Shown: one piece after another, positions 17,633 through 26,409 of the stretch
Position numbering within the stretch: the first letter of the stretch is position 1
Layout of the letters: each line of letters begins with the position of its first letter
Source: Paracidovorax sp031843945
GTDB lineage: Bacteria; Pseudomonadota; Gammaproteobacteria; Burkholderiales; Burkholderiaceae_C
DNA: 64,000 bases
Reading direction: 5' to 3'
Assembly: GCF_031843945.1 (NCBI RefSeq)
Contig: NZ_JAVTJJ010000008.1
Location: 62,001 to 126,000 of the forward strand
Translations under genes and position numbers: made by a program
The notes under the pieces: generated by a model
Databases searched by the model: none
Told to the model about the DNA's origin: nothing
The model's input: only the letters and a program-made list of their open reading frames with translations

Positions 17633-18712
17633 ATGAAACCCTTTCTCAGAAGCCAGCTGGAGCGCTATGCCCAGCGCCTCGAAGAGCTCGACTTTCTGCT
17701 CTCGCGCGAAGACATCATGAGCGACATGGCGCAGTACCGCACCATCTCGCGCGAGCATGCCGAGGTGACGCAGATCGCTGGCCGCTACACCCGCTACCGC
17801 CAGCGCGAGGCCGATCTGGCCGGCGCGCGCGAGATGCTGGCCGACCCGGACATGGCCGAGATGGCGCAGGAAGAAGTCACCACCGCCGAGGCCGAACTGG
17901 TGCAGCTCGAAGACGACCTGCAGCGCCTGCTGCTGCCCAAAGACCCCGACGACGCGCGCAATGCGTTCATGGAAATTCGCGCCGGCACGGGCGGCGACGA
18001 GTCGGCCCTGTTCGCGGGCGACCTGGCGCGCATGTACACGCGCTACGCCACCACGCAGGGCTGGAAGGTGGAGATCTTGAGCGCCAACGAGAACGAGATC
18101 GGCGGCTACAAGGAAGTGGTGCTGCGCGTGGAAGCCGACGGCGCCTACGGCGCGCTGCGCTTCGAATCGGGCGGCCATCGCGTGCAGCGCGTGCCCGCCA
18201 CCGAAACGCAGGGCCGCATCCACACCAGCGCCTGCACCGTCGCCGTGATGCCCGAACCCGACGAGCAGCAGGCCATCACCCTGAACCCGGCCGACTTGCG
18301 CATCGACACCTTCCGCGCCAGCGGCGCGGGCGGCCAGCACATCAACAAAACCGACTCGGCCGTGCGCGTGGTCCACCTGCCCACGGGCATCGTGGCCGAA
18401 TGCCAGGACGGACGCAGCCAGCACAGCAATAAAGCCAAGGCGCTGCAGGTGCTGCAGGCGCGCATTCAAGAAAAAGAGCGCAGCGAACGCGCCGCCAAGG
18501 AGGCCGCGCTGCGCAAGGGCCTGATCGGCTCGGGCGACCGCAGCGACCGCATTCGCACCTACAACTTTCCGCAGGGGCGCCTGACGGATCACCGCATCAA
18601 CCTCACGCTCTACAAACTGCTGGCGGTGATGGAGGGCGACCTGGGCGACGTGCTGCAGGCCCTGGCCCATGCACGCGAAGCCGAATTGCTGGAAGAGCTG
18701 GAACGCGCCTGA
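17633..18712 (+). CDS. prfA: Peptide chain release factor 1
   Basis: Recognises UAA and UAG stop codons and triggers peptide release in the ribosome. It has 359 residues (E. coli 360). The anticodon-like PAT-type motif lies in the RVPATETQGRIHTSACTVAV region, and the catalytic GGQ is in GAGGQHINKTDSAVR (about 232-234). A normal RF1 gene means UAG is an active stop here, relevant to the two in-frame ambers in this window. It is followed by queF; the usual partner prmC is not adjacent. Confidence 0.97.
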   Translation: MKPFLRSQLERYAQRLEELDFLLSREDIMSDMAQYRTISREHAEVTQIAGRYTRYRQREADLAGAREMLADPDMAEMAQEEVTTAEAELVQLEDDLQRLLLPKDPDDARNAFMEIRAGTGGDESALFAGDLARMYTRYATTQGWKVEILSANENEIGGYKEVVLRVEADGAYGALRFESGGHRVQRVPATETQGRIHTSACTVAVMPEPDEQQAITLNPADLRIDTFRASGAGGQHINKTDSAVRVVHLPTGIVAECQDGRSQHSNKAKALQVLQARIQEKERSERAAKEAALRKGLIGSGDRSDRIRTYNFPQGRLTDHRINLTLYKLLAVMEGDLGDVLQALAHAREAELLEELERA

Positions 18713-18731
18713 AGCCAAGGACCCAAGCACC

Positions 18732-19589
18732 ATGAACAACACCCCCGACCAATCGCAACTGGGCAAAGCCTCGGCCTATGTCGATCAGTACGACGCCTCG
18801 CTGCTCTTTCCCATTCCGCGCGCGCCCAAGCGGGCCGAAATCGGCCTGGACGGCACGCAAACGCCCTTCTTCGGCGCCGACCTGTGGACCGCCTTCGAGC
18901 TGTCGTGGCTGAACGCGCGCGGCAAGCCGCAGGTGGCGCTGGCGCACATCACCGTGCCGTGCGAAACGCCGAACATCATTGAAAGCAAGTCGTTCAAGCT
19001 GTACCTGAACAGCTTCAACAACACGCGCTTTGCCGAAGCGGCCGAGGTGCAGGCCCGCCTGCGCGCCGACCTGAGCGAAGCGGCCTGGCGCGGCGCAGCC
19101 AGCGGCTCCACCATCGGCGTGAAGCTGCTGCAGCCCGAGACTTTCGAGCGCGAACGAGTGCAGGAGCTCGAAGGCCTGCTGCTGGACCGGCTGGACGTGG
19201 AATGCACCCACTACACGCCCGCGCCCGAGCTGCTGACGTTGACGGCCACCCAAGGCGAAGCGCCCGTCACCGAGTCGCTGGTGAGCCACCTGCTCAAAAG
19301 CAACTGCCTGGTCACCGGCCAGCCCGACTGGGGCAGCGTGCAGATCCGCTACACCGGCGCGCAGATCGACCAGGCCGGCTTGCTGCAGTACCTGGTGAGC
19401 TTTCGCAATCACAACGAGTTTCACGAGCAATGCGTGGAACGCATCTTCATGGACGTGTGGCAGCGCTGCCGGCCCCTCAAGCTGAGCGTGTATGCGCGCT
19501 ACACGCGCCGGGGCGGGCTGGACATCAACCCGCTGCGCACCAGCCACCCGCAGGCGCTGCCGGCGAACGTGCGCACGGCGCGGCAGTAG
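18732..19589 (+). CDS. queF: NADPH-dependent 7-cyano-7-deazaguanine reductase
   Basis: Reduces preQ0 to preQ1 in queuosine biosynthesis. The ATG at 18732 gives 285 residues (E. coli 282, bimodular form). The catalytic Cys is in LLKSNCLVTGQPDWGSVQI (about 191), and the NADPH-binding region follows as FRNHNEFHEQCVERIFMD. The longer frame from 18669 overlaps prfA and is rejected. Only 19 bp separate it from prfA, so co-transcription is likely. Confidence 0.96.
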   Translation: MNNTPDQSQLGKASAYVDQYDASLLFPIPRAPKRAEIGLDGTQTPFFGADLWTAFELSWLNARGKPQVALAHITVPCETPNIIESKSFKLYLNSFNNTRFAEAAEVQARLRADLSEAAWRGAASGSTIGVKLLQPETFERERVQELEGLLLDRLDVECTHYTPAPELLTLTATQGEAPVTESLVSHLLKSNCLVTGQPDWGSVQIRYTGAQIDQAGLLQYLVSFRNHNEFHEQCVERIFMDVWQRCRPLKLSVYARYTRRGGLDINPLRTSHPQALPANVRTARQ

Positions 19590-19681
19590 CCGCCAGCGCG
19601 GCGCTTGACCCCCGCTGCGGCGCGTTAGTCTTCGGGGCGCCCTGCTCCCAGGCCTGACATGAAGCACAAGGAGGAAACAAG

Positions 19682-20278
19682 ATGACCGCTTTCAAACTGC
19701 TGGGTGGATGCGCGCTGCTGCTCGGCTCGCATTTCGCGGCCGCTCAGGCACCCGTGGCTCCAGCATGCACCGGCAAGCAGACCATCGAGATCGCGGGCCC
19801 CTACAGCGCCAACGCCACGGTGCGCTGGAACGAGGAGAAGATTCCGGACCAGTACGTGCTCGACCTGCGGATGCTGACCCAGTCCGACGCGCCGGGTATC
19901 GCCAGCCTGGTGGACACCTACGGCTTCCCGCAGCGCGAGAAGATCGTGCGCTACCAGTCCGGTGACGGGAGCCGGGCCGACGCGGTCTACACCACCGAAC
20001 TCGGAGAGGTGATGGTTTCGATCACCCATCTCCAGCGCACTGGCGCACGCGCCTGCGCGCCTGCCGAATCCATCACCCTGACCGTGAACGGGCGGCCCGC
20101 CAGCCTGCTTTATGCGCGCAGCGAAGACGATCCCCGGCGATGCATGTGGAAGCTCCAGGTCCTCGACCTTCCCGCCGGCCCGATGTACTCGTTCTACTAC
20201 CCATTGCAGTGCAAGAAAGTGGCCGACAAGGCGCAGGCCGAACGCTTTGTTCGGGTCATGAAGTCGCTGCTGCCCTGA
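19682..20278 (+). CDS. Secreted hypothetical protein
   Basis: A 198-residue protein with a clear signal peptide (MTAFKLLGGCALLLGSHFAAAQA) and four cysteines in the mature part, suggesting a disulfide-stabilised periplasmic protein. AGGAGG-like sequence (AAGGAGGAAACAAG) just before the ATG is a strong ribosome binding site. No family is recognised. It is convergent with dinB. Confidence 0.7.
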   Translation: MTAFKLLGGCALLLGSHFAAAQAPVAPACTGKQTIEIAGPYSANATVRWNEEKIPDQYVLDLRMLTQSDAPGIASLVDTYGFPQREKIVRYQSGDGSRADAVYTTELGEVMVSITHLQRTGARACAPAESITLTVNGRPASLLYARSEDDPRRCMWKLQVLDLPAGPMYSFYYPLQCKKVADKAQAERFVRVMKSLLP

Positions 20279-20288
20279 ACACCCCCGG

Positions 20289-21551
20289 CTAGAACAGCAC
20301 GGCATTGGTGCCGACGCCGCCAGCAGCCGGCGCCGTGCTCTCGGCCGCCCGTGCCGCCTCCTCCGGCAGCAGATTGCCCACGCGCACGCCCAGCAGGCGC
20401 AGCTTGCGGTCCAGCGGCACGCGCTTCAAACACAGGCCCGCCGCGCGGCGAATGTCCGCCGCGTCCTGCGTGTAGGCCTCGATGGTCTGGTCGCGCGTGG
20501 CGATCTTGAAGTCGTCGAAGCGCAGCTTGATGCCGATAGTCTTGCCCAGGTAGCCTTTGCGGCGCAGGTCCTCGGCCACGCGCACGCACAGGTCGGTGAA
20601 GATGCGGCCCAGCTCGGCACGGTCGCGCACGGCGTGCAGGTCGCGGTCGAACGTCGTTTCGCGGCTCATCGACACGGGCTCGCTTTCGGTCACCACCGGG
20701 CGGTCGTCGCGGCCCCAGGCGGTTTCGTGCAGCCAGGCGCCGGTCGATCGGCCGAAGTGCTGCACCAGCCAGTCGCGCGGGCGCTCGGCCAGCTGGCCGA
20801 TGGTCTCGATGCCGTGAGACAGCAGTTTCGCTTCGGCCTTGGGGCCCACGCCGTTGATCTTGCGGCAGGCCAGCGGCCAGATGGTGGTCTGCAGATCGGC
20901 CTCGTGCACCACCGAAATGCCGTTGGGCTTGTTGAATTCGCTCGCCATCTTGGCGATGAGCTTGTTGGGCGCCACGCCCACCGAACAGGTCAGGCCCGTG
21001 TCGTCGTGGATGCTTTTCTGAATGAGCCGCGCCAACACACGCCCGCCCTGGCGCTGGCCGCCGGGCACGTGGGTGAAATCGATGTAGACCTCGTCCACGC
21101 CCCGGTCTTCCATCAGCGGTGCGATGGACAGAATGATCTCTTTGAAGCGCCGAGAAAAGCGCCGGTACTCGGCAAAGTCCACCGGCAGCAGCAGGGCCTG
21201 GGGGCAAAGCCGCGCCGCCTTCATCATGCCCATGGCCGAGCCCACGCCGAACTGCCGCGCCGGATACGTGGCGGTGGTGATCACGCCGCGCCCCACGTAG
21301 TCGCCCAGGCGCGGAAAGGCCGCCACCGGCACCGCCGCGCGGTCGCCGCCGTATTCGGCCAGCATGGCGTCGTGCGATTCGCGCCCGCCGCCGCCGATCA
21401 CCACCGGCAGGCCCTTGAGTTGCGGGTAGCGCAACAGCTCGACCGAGGCATAGAACGCGTCCATGTCCAGATGGGCGATGCGGCGCGGCGGGGCGCTGGC
21501 GGGGGTGCTGTGGGGAGCGTCGTCGGTGGCGGTGGGGGGCGCTGCGGTCAC
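20289..21551 (-). CDS. dinB: DNA polymerase IV (Y-family)
   Basis: Error-prone translesion polymerase. Catalytic motifs are HLDMDAFYASVELLR near the N-terminus, DRGVDEVYIDFTHV (metal-binding Asp/Glu) and SVGVAPNKLIAKMASEFNKP, followed by helix-hairpin-helix (KINGVGPKAEAKL) and little-finger domains. At about 420 residues it is longer than E. coli DinB (351); extra sequence sits after the first motif (GGGGRESHDAMLAEYGGDRA). Both possible starts are GTG (21551 or 21590); 21551 is used here. The C-terminus (GTNAVLF) does not show a clear canonical beta-clamp motif. Confidence 0.92.
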   Translation of the reverse strand: MTAAPPTATDDAPHSTPASAPPRRIAHLDMDAFYASVELLRYPQLKGLPVVIGGGGRESHDAMLAEYGGDRAAVPVAAFPRLGDYVGRGVITTATYPARQFGVGSAMGMMKAARLCPQALLLPVDFAEYRRFSRRFKEIILSIAPLMEDRGVDEVYIDFTHVPGGQRQGGRVLARLIQKSIHDDTGLTCSVGVAPNKLIAKMASEFNKPNGISVVHEADLQTTIWPLACRKINGVGPKAEAKLLSHGIETIGQLAERPRDWLVQHFGRSTGAWLHETAWGRDDRPVVTESEPVSMSRETTFDRDLHAVRDRAELGRIFTDLCVRVAEDLRRKGYLGKTIGIKLRFDDFKIATRDQTIEAYTQDAADIRRAAGLCLKRVPLDRKLRLLGVRVGNLLPEEAARAAESTAPAAGGVGTNAVLF

Positions 21552-21629
21552 CCTGCCATTGTGCTTTCGCGGCCGGCAGCGCGCTGGCACGGGCGTGGAA
21601 AACCGGGCAAAGCGCTTGGCCGGGCAGAC

Positions 21630-21697
21630 TTGAAGCCTTTTCGGCCTCTAGCGCCCTACCTATAAGCGCATGCAGCTATCAACTCAATAGCAACGCG
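21630..21697. repeat. Intergenic repeat, copy 5
   Basis: Repeat copy between dinB and the truncated haemoglobin gene: TTGAAGCCTTTTCGGCCTCT, AGCGCCCTACCTATAAGCGC and AGCTATCAACTCAATAGCAA. This is one of the fullest copies, including the AAGCCTTTTCGGCC outer arm. Confidence 0.8.
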
Positions 21698-21699
21698 AT

Positions 21700-22221
21700 T
21701 CATCGCACCGTGATGATGTCCCGGTGCATGGGCGCCAGCAGCGCCAGCAGGCGGTTCTGCTGGGTGAATGGAATGTTGCGCGCATCCATGGCCTGCTGCA
21801 GCAGCTCGACCAGCGCGTTGAAGTGCGACTTGTCGATCTTCATGTGGGCGTGGGCCGACTTCATGTCCACGCCGTCGTATTCGCACGGCCCGCCGGCCAG
21901 CAGGCAGATCTGCGCCGTCAGGCTGTCTTTCAGCGCCTGCGGCTTGGTCTGCTTGAACGATTCCTGAAAGATGGCGCCGATGCGCGGGTCTTTCACGGCG
22001 CGCTCGACCAGATCGTCCATCAGCCGCGCGATGCCTTCCTTTTCGCCCAGCGCCTGGTAGAGCCCTGCCGGTGCCGGGCCGCGCACGCCGGCGGCGATGG
22101 GGCCGCCCGGAATGGGCAGGGTCGGCGCCGCAGCGGGTGGCGAAGTCTGCGCGAGCGCGGCGGCAGATGCGGTCAGCAAGGCGGCGGCAAGAGAAGAAGA
22201 AAGAGATGAAGAAAACTTCAT
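21700..22221 (-). CDS. Group 1 truncated haemoglobin with signal peptide
   Basis: A 173-residue protein. An N-terminal signal peptide (MKFSSSLSSSLAAALLTASAAALAQ) and a Pro/Ala-rich linker precede a 2-over-2 globin: LYQALGEKEGIARLMDDLVERAVKD (helices A-B), then ICLLAGGPCEYDG and the proximal His region DMKSAHAHMKI (about 120-130). Group 1 truncated globins bind O2 or NO and often detoxify NO. The signal peptide makes this a predicted periplasmic form, which is uncommon. It lies 2 bp downstream of the DUF3034 gene on the same strand, so the two are co-transcribed. Confidence 0.85.
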   Translation of the reverse strand: MKFSSSLSSSLAAALLTASAAALAQTSPPAAAPTLPIPGGPIAAGVRGPAPAGLYQALGEKEGIARLMDDLVERAVKDPRIGAIFQESFKQTKPQALKDSLTAQICLLAGGPCEYDGVDMKSAHAHMKIDKSHFNALVELLQQAMDARNIPFTQQNRLLALLAPMHRDIITVR

Positions 22222-22223
22222 GA

Positions 22224-23180
22224 TCAGAACCCCGCCTGTGCAGACACATACCAGCCGGTCTGGCGCTTGTTGCGTGTGATGCCCGGCACGATGCGGCCCA
22301 GGTCCACATAGGCCAGCGTGAGCGACAGGTTCTTGTTGGGCGCCCAGGCCACGAAGACGTCCTTCCAGTCGTCTTCCTGCAGCCCGTTGCCCAGGCCCGC
22401 CGCCTCGCCCAGCGCGCGCAGGTTGTCGGGCTTGAAGCGGTATTCGGCGCCAATCGCCAGGTCGCGCCGCAGCAGGTAGGCGACCGAGATTTCAGGCTGA
22501 AGGCTGTAGCCGTCCTTGCCCGGCCCTGCCGAGCCGAAACCCAGCAGGCCGTTCTGGTTGGCACGCGTGTAGCGTAGCGTGCCGGTGAGCAGCAGGCCCT
22601 TGTCCAGCAGCAGCTTGCTGGCGCTGATGTAGACGTCGGTGCCGCTGCGGTCGGTGCCCAGAAAGTCGAGCACGTTGCCCAGCGAACCGGCGTGCAGCCG
22701 CTTGTGTTCCACGCCCACGGCGATCTGCGGAATGAGGGTATGCGCTTCCAGAATGGCATCGCCCAGCAGCTTGACCTTGACGCCGATGATGTCCATCTTC
22801 AGGTGCGCGCCCGGCTCCACGCCGAAGGGAGCGATGCCGTTGAGCGCCACTGCCGGGCCGGCGTCGAAGTCTTGCCGCGCCACGGAGATTTCGACCCGGT
22901 CGTGCACGCCGACCGCAACGCCGTAGCTTTTCAGCGCGTAGTCGAGCGTGCCCACGCGCGTGACGTGCGCCGTCATGCCCACCTCGCCTTCGGTGGCCTG
23001 GGTGCCGATGATGGCCCAGGGCACGATGCCGCCGCCCGCCGCGCCGCTGACGGTGCTGACGCCGCCGGTCAAAAGCAGCTTGCCTGTCTCAGCATGGGCG
23101 GTGGGCGTGGTGAAAACGACCAGCGGGGCGCAAAGCGCCAGTGCCGCCAGAACGGACATCGTTGAGGAAGAAGCGTACAT
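22224..23180 (-). CDS. DUF3034 family outer-membrane-like protein
   Basis: A 318-residue protein with a signal peptide (cleavage near HAET, about residue 32). It has alternating beta strands ending in an aromatic-terminated strand (TGWYVSAQAGF), the pattern of an outer-membrane beta-barrel. The segment LLLTGGVSTVSGAAGGGIVPWA resembles the DUF3034 N-terminus. Function is not established. The start at 23180 is chosen for the signal peptide; longer frames upstream are shadow sequence. It is the first gene of a two-gene unit with the truncated haemoglobin. Confidence 0.75.
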   Translation of the reverse strand: MYASSSTMSVLAALALCAPLVVFTTPTAHAETGKLLLTGGVSTVSGAAGGGIVPWAIIGTQATEGEVGMTAHVTRVGTLDYALKSYGVAVGVHDRVEISVARQDFDAGPAVALNGIAPFGVEPGAHLKMDIIGVKVKLLGDAILEAHTLIPQIAVGVEHKRLHAGSLGNVLDFLGTDRSGTDVYISASKLLLDKGLLLTGTLRYTRANQNGLLGFGSAGPGKDGYSLQPEISVAYLLRRDLAIGAEYRFKPDNLRALGEAAGLGNGLQEDDWKDVFVAWAPNKNLSLTLAYVDLGRIVPGITRNKRQTGWYVSAQAGF

Positions 23181-23305
23181 GGGCGGCCCTTGCAAATTGA
23201 AGCCCGTAGAAACAGGTGCCCGGGCGCCTTGTTTCAAGGAGTTACTGTAATTTACGGCAAAACAGCAGGCCCATTTCGGAATTCCGGAAAGTGCCCGCGG
23301 CCCGA

Positions 23306-24220
23306 TCACTCTCGCCTGGCCTCGTCCAGCAGCCAGGCCCGAAAGGCCGCTTGCCGAGGCAAAAGAGCACAGTCGCTCCGATAGACCACGTAGTACGCCA
23401 GCACCGAGGGCACGCTGATCGAAGGAAATAACCGAGTCAGACGCCCGCTGGCCAGGTCGTCGCGCGCCATGACGCTGCGGGCCAGTGCGACGCCGTGGCC
23501 GTCGATGGCGGCCTGCAAAACCGCGGCGGAATTGTTGATCTGCAGGCCCCGCGTGGTGGCGACCTGAGTGACGCCGGCAGCCTGCAACCAGCTGCCCCAC
23601 GTAGGAAAGCCGGTGTGGCCATCCATCGACAGGTCATGAATCAAGATCTGCTGCTCCAGATCGGCGGGCCGCTGCAGGCGGTGCAGCGGGTGCAGCAGCC
23701 GGGGCGAACACACGGGGTAGACCTCTTCGTCCAGCAATTTTTCGGCCACCAGGCCGGGCCATTGCCCTGTGCCGTAACGCACGCCGATATCGATCCGTTG
23801 GGCCACGAAATCCACTGGCTTGAGGTGGGTGTCCAACCGCAGGTCGGTGTCAGGCCAGTCGCTTTGAAAACGCTCGATGCGCGGCAGCAGCCACTTGGCG
23901 GCAAAGGCCGGGCTGACCGCCACGGTCAGCAAGCCGCTGCCCGCACCTTCCCGCAACCGTTCGAGACCGAGTGCCAATTTGTCCAGCCCCTGCCGGATGT
24001 CGGGCAACGCGCGCTCGGTGGCCTCGGTCGGAATGAGCCGTGCCCGCCCGCTGGTGCTGCGCACGAACAGCGGCGTGCCCAGCCCTTCTTCGAGCGTGCG
24101 CACCAGTTGGCCCACGGCCGCCGGCGTAACGTTCAGCTCGCCCGCCGCGGCGGAAAAGCTTTGGTGACGCGCGCTGGCCTCCAACGCCCGCAGTGCATTC
24201 AAATGAACCGGCAGCTTCAT
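23306..24220 (-). CDS. LysR-family transcriptional regulator (GcvA-like)
   Basis: A 304-residue regulator. The N-terminal HTH reads LNALRALEASARHQSFSAAAGELNVTPAAVGQLVRTLEE (about 7-45), close to GcvA/TrpI-type LysR proteins. A periplasmic-binding-protein-like effector domain begins LLTVAVSPAFAAKWLLPRIERF (about 99). It is divergent from the cupin/amine-oxidase pair, with 184 bp between the starts, and may regulate that pair; this is inferred from position only. Confidence 0.9.
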   Translation of the reverse strand: MKLPVHLNALRALEASARHQSFSAAAGELNVTPAAVGQLVRTLEEGLGTPLFVRSTSGRARLIPTEATERALPDIRQGLDKLALGLERLREGAGSGLLTVAVSPAFAAKWLLPRIERFQSDWPDTDLRLDTHLKPVDFVAQRIDIGVRYGTGQWPGLVAEKLLDEEVYPVCSPRLLHPLHRLQRPADLEQQILIHDLSMDGHTGFPTWGSWLQAAGVTQVATTRGLQINNSAAVLQAAIDGHGVALARSVMARDDLASGRLTRLFPSISVPSVLAYYVVYRSDCALLPRQAAFRAWLLDEARRE

Positions 24221-24404
24221 GGTTGCAAACTTTTTCTTTCAGTGCAGAACACTTTATATGGTTTGTACAAACGACTCGATGGGCGAAGAATCGGTATCGG
24301 CTGCGTTGGCACACTGTGAAGGCTGCGGCCATGCCAGGGTGCCCACCGCAGCGCGACAAGCGCCTGCACTGCCTTCATACCCGCCCACAACTATCTACAA
24401 AAAC

Positions 24405-25082
24405 ATGCTGATCAACGCCGATTTCTCTCGCCGCGCCGTCGTGGCCGCTCACGAATACAACTGGGTGGCCTCACCCCAGAACGGGGTCGAGCGGGTGATG
24501 CTGGATCGCGTGGGCGCGGAACAAGCCCGGGCGACGAGCATCGTGCGCTACGCCCCTGACTCGTCCTTCCCACTCCACCTACACCCCGCAGGCGAAGAAA
24601 TTCTTGTGCTGCAAGGCACCTTCTCGGCCGACGGGCACCACTTTCCGGCCGGCTGGTATTTGCGCAATCCCCCCGGTTCCAGCCACCAGCCCTCCAGCGG
24701 CGAAGGCGCCGTCATCTTCGTCAAACTGCAACAGATGGCGGCGCAGGAGCAGGCGGAAGTGCGCATCGACACCCGTGAACCGGCCGCCTGGCACCACGAA
24801 GGCGGGCGTGCGTTCTGCCCGCTGTTTTCCGGCGATGCCGAACAGGTCGGCCTGCAGCAGCTCGCGGCGCACGCCAGCGTGCTGCGGCCCGAATCGGTGC
24901 CAGGCGCCGAGCTGCTGGTGGTGGCCGGCGACCTGGTGGCGGACGACGGCCAGGCGTATGCGACGGGTAGCTGGATGCGCCTGCCCGCAGGCGATGGCCT
25001 GCGCCTGCTGGCGGGGGCGCACGGCGCCACCGTGTATCTCAAGACCGGCCACCTGGGCCACGCCGTTTCTTCGGTGGCATGA
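24405..25082 (+). CDS. Cupin-domain protein (ChrR-like)
   Basis: A 225-residue protein with two cupin folds. The first has the metal ligand cluster FPLHLHPAGEEILVLQG (about 47-63) and FPAGWYLRNPPGSSH. It resembles the ChrR cupin of anti-sigma factors but lacks their N-terminal zinc-binding region. The ATG at 24405 is preferred over the frame from 24219. It overlaps the next gene by an ATGA junction, so the two products are probably made together. Confidence 0.8.
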   Translation: MLINADFSRRAVVAAHEYNWVASPQNGVERVMLDRVGAEQARATSIVRYAPDSSFPLHLHPAGEEILVLQGTFSADGHHFPAGWYLRNPPGSSHQPSSGEGAVIFVKLQQMAAQEQAEVRIDTREPAAWHHEGGRAFCPLFSGDAEQVGLQQLAAHASVLRPESVPGAELLVVAGDLVADDGQAYATGSWMRLPAGDGLRLLAGAHGATVYLKTGHLGHAVSSVA

Positions 25083-26269
25083 GCTTGAAAACCGCACGCA
25101 TCGCCATCGTCGGCGCAGGTTTGAGCGGCTTGTATGCCGCCTGGTCGCTGGAGCGCATGGGCCTGCGGGACTATGTGCTGCTGGAAGCGCGCGACACGCT
25201 GGGTGGCCGCATCGTTTCGGCCTCTTCTCCCGTACTTTCCCCCGCTCCCGCGCCGGAACACAGCGTGGCGGCCATGCCGGCTGCGAGCATGCTCGGCCGG
25301 TTCGACCTGGGGCCGACATGGTTCTGGCCCGAATACCAGCCAGAACTGGATCAGCTCGTCCATTCTTTGGGGCTGGAGCGCTTCGCGCAATTTGAAGACG
25401 GCGACGTCGTGCTGGAGCGATCGGCGCACGAGCCGCCGCAGCGACTGCGCAGCCCCGTCCAGTCGCCCACGTCGATGCGGCTGGTGGGCGGCATGGGCGC
25501 GCTGGTCGATGCCCTGCGCCGTGGGCTGGAACCGGCGCGCATTCACACCGGCCAGATCGTGCGCCGTTTGCGCAGCACGGCCACGCAGGTCGAACTGGAC
25601 AGCGACAACGTGGCTGGGCAGACCACCACCTGGGCCGCCCGGCATGTGCTGCTGGCGCTGCCGCCGCGCTTGGCCAAACACACCATCGCCTTCGATCCGC
25701 CCTTGCCGCCGGCGCTGGCAGCGCAGTGGCGTGCAACGGCCACCTGGATGGCGCCGCAGGCCAAATACATCGCGCTCTACGACACGCCGTTCTGGCGCGA
25801 GCAGGGCCTGTCGGGCGCAGGCCGCAGCGCCCGCGGGCCGATGGCCGAAATCCACGACGCATCCATGCCGGGCGCAAGCGGCGCGCTGTTCGGCTTTCTA
25901 GGCGTGCCAGCCCAGGTGCGCAAAGGTGTGGCCGATGATGAGCTGCGCAGGAACTGCCGCGCGCAGCTGGTGCGCCTGTTCGGGCCGCAGGCGGCCAGCC
26001 CGCGCTGGGATGTCATCAAGGACTGGGCGCTGGACCCGTACACGGCCACCGCCGCCGATCTGGAATCGGCAGCGGGCCACCATGCGCCAGCGCCCGCCAC
26101 GGCGGCAGCCGCAGGGCCGTGGCGCAACCGTCTCACCGGCATCGCCAGCGAATGGTCACCTCAGTTTCCCGGCTATCTGGCCGGTGCCATTGAGGCTGCG
26201 GGCCAGGGCGTGCGGGCGGCTGCAGCAGCGAGCGCACAGGGCGCGGACCGGGTCTCCGGGACGACCTGA
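25079..26269 (+). CDS. FAD-dependent amine oxidase family protein
   Basis: A 396-residue flavoprotein. The N-terminal dinucleotide motif ARIAIVGAGLSGLYAAWSLE (about 6-25) is followed by LLEARDTLGGRI. A central segment, SMRLVGGMGALVDALRRGL, and the C-terminal region PQFPGYLAGAIEAAGQGVRAA (FAD pyrophosphate contact) match monoamine or polyamine oxidases. It is translationally coupled to the cupin gene. The amine substrate is unknown. Confidence 0.85.
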   Translation: MSLKTARIAIVGAGLSGLYAAWSLERMGLRDYVLLEARDTLGGRIVSASSPVLSPAPAPEHSVAAMPAASMLGRFDLGPTWFWPEYQPELDQLVHSLGLERFAQFEDGDVVLERSAHEPPQRLRSPVQSPTSMRLVGGMGALVDALRRGLEPARIHTGQIVRRLRSTATQVELDSDNVAGQTTTWAARHVLLALPPRLAKHTIAFDPPLPPALAAQWRATATWMAPQAKYIALYDTPFWREQGLSGAGRSARGPMAEIHDASMPGASGALFGFLGVPAQVRKGVADDELRRNCRAQLVRLFGPQAASPRWDVIKDWALDPYTATAADLESAAGHHAPAPATAAAAGPWRNRLTGIASEWSPQFPGYLAGAIEAAGQGVRAAAAASAQGADRVSGTT

Positions 26270-26409
26270 AGCAGCCTGGCGAACGCGTGAGGCACGCATG
26301 GCGCGTACGTGTGACGCACCGCACTTTGGCAAAGCTGCGCCCGCCACGGCACCCACCGCCGTGCGCGACGACTGCGCTACCAGTTCGCCACCATTGCACT
26401 ACCAGCGCG

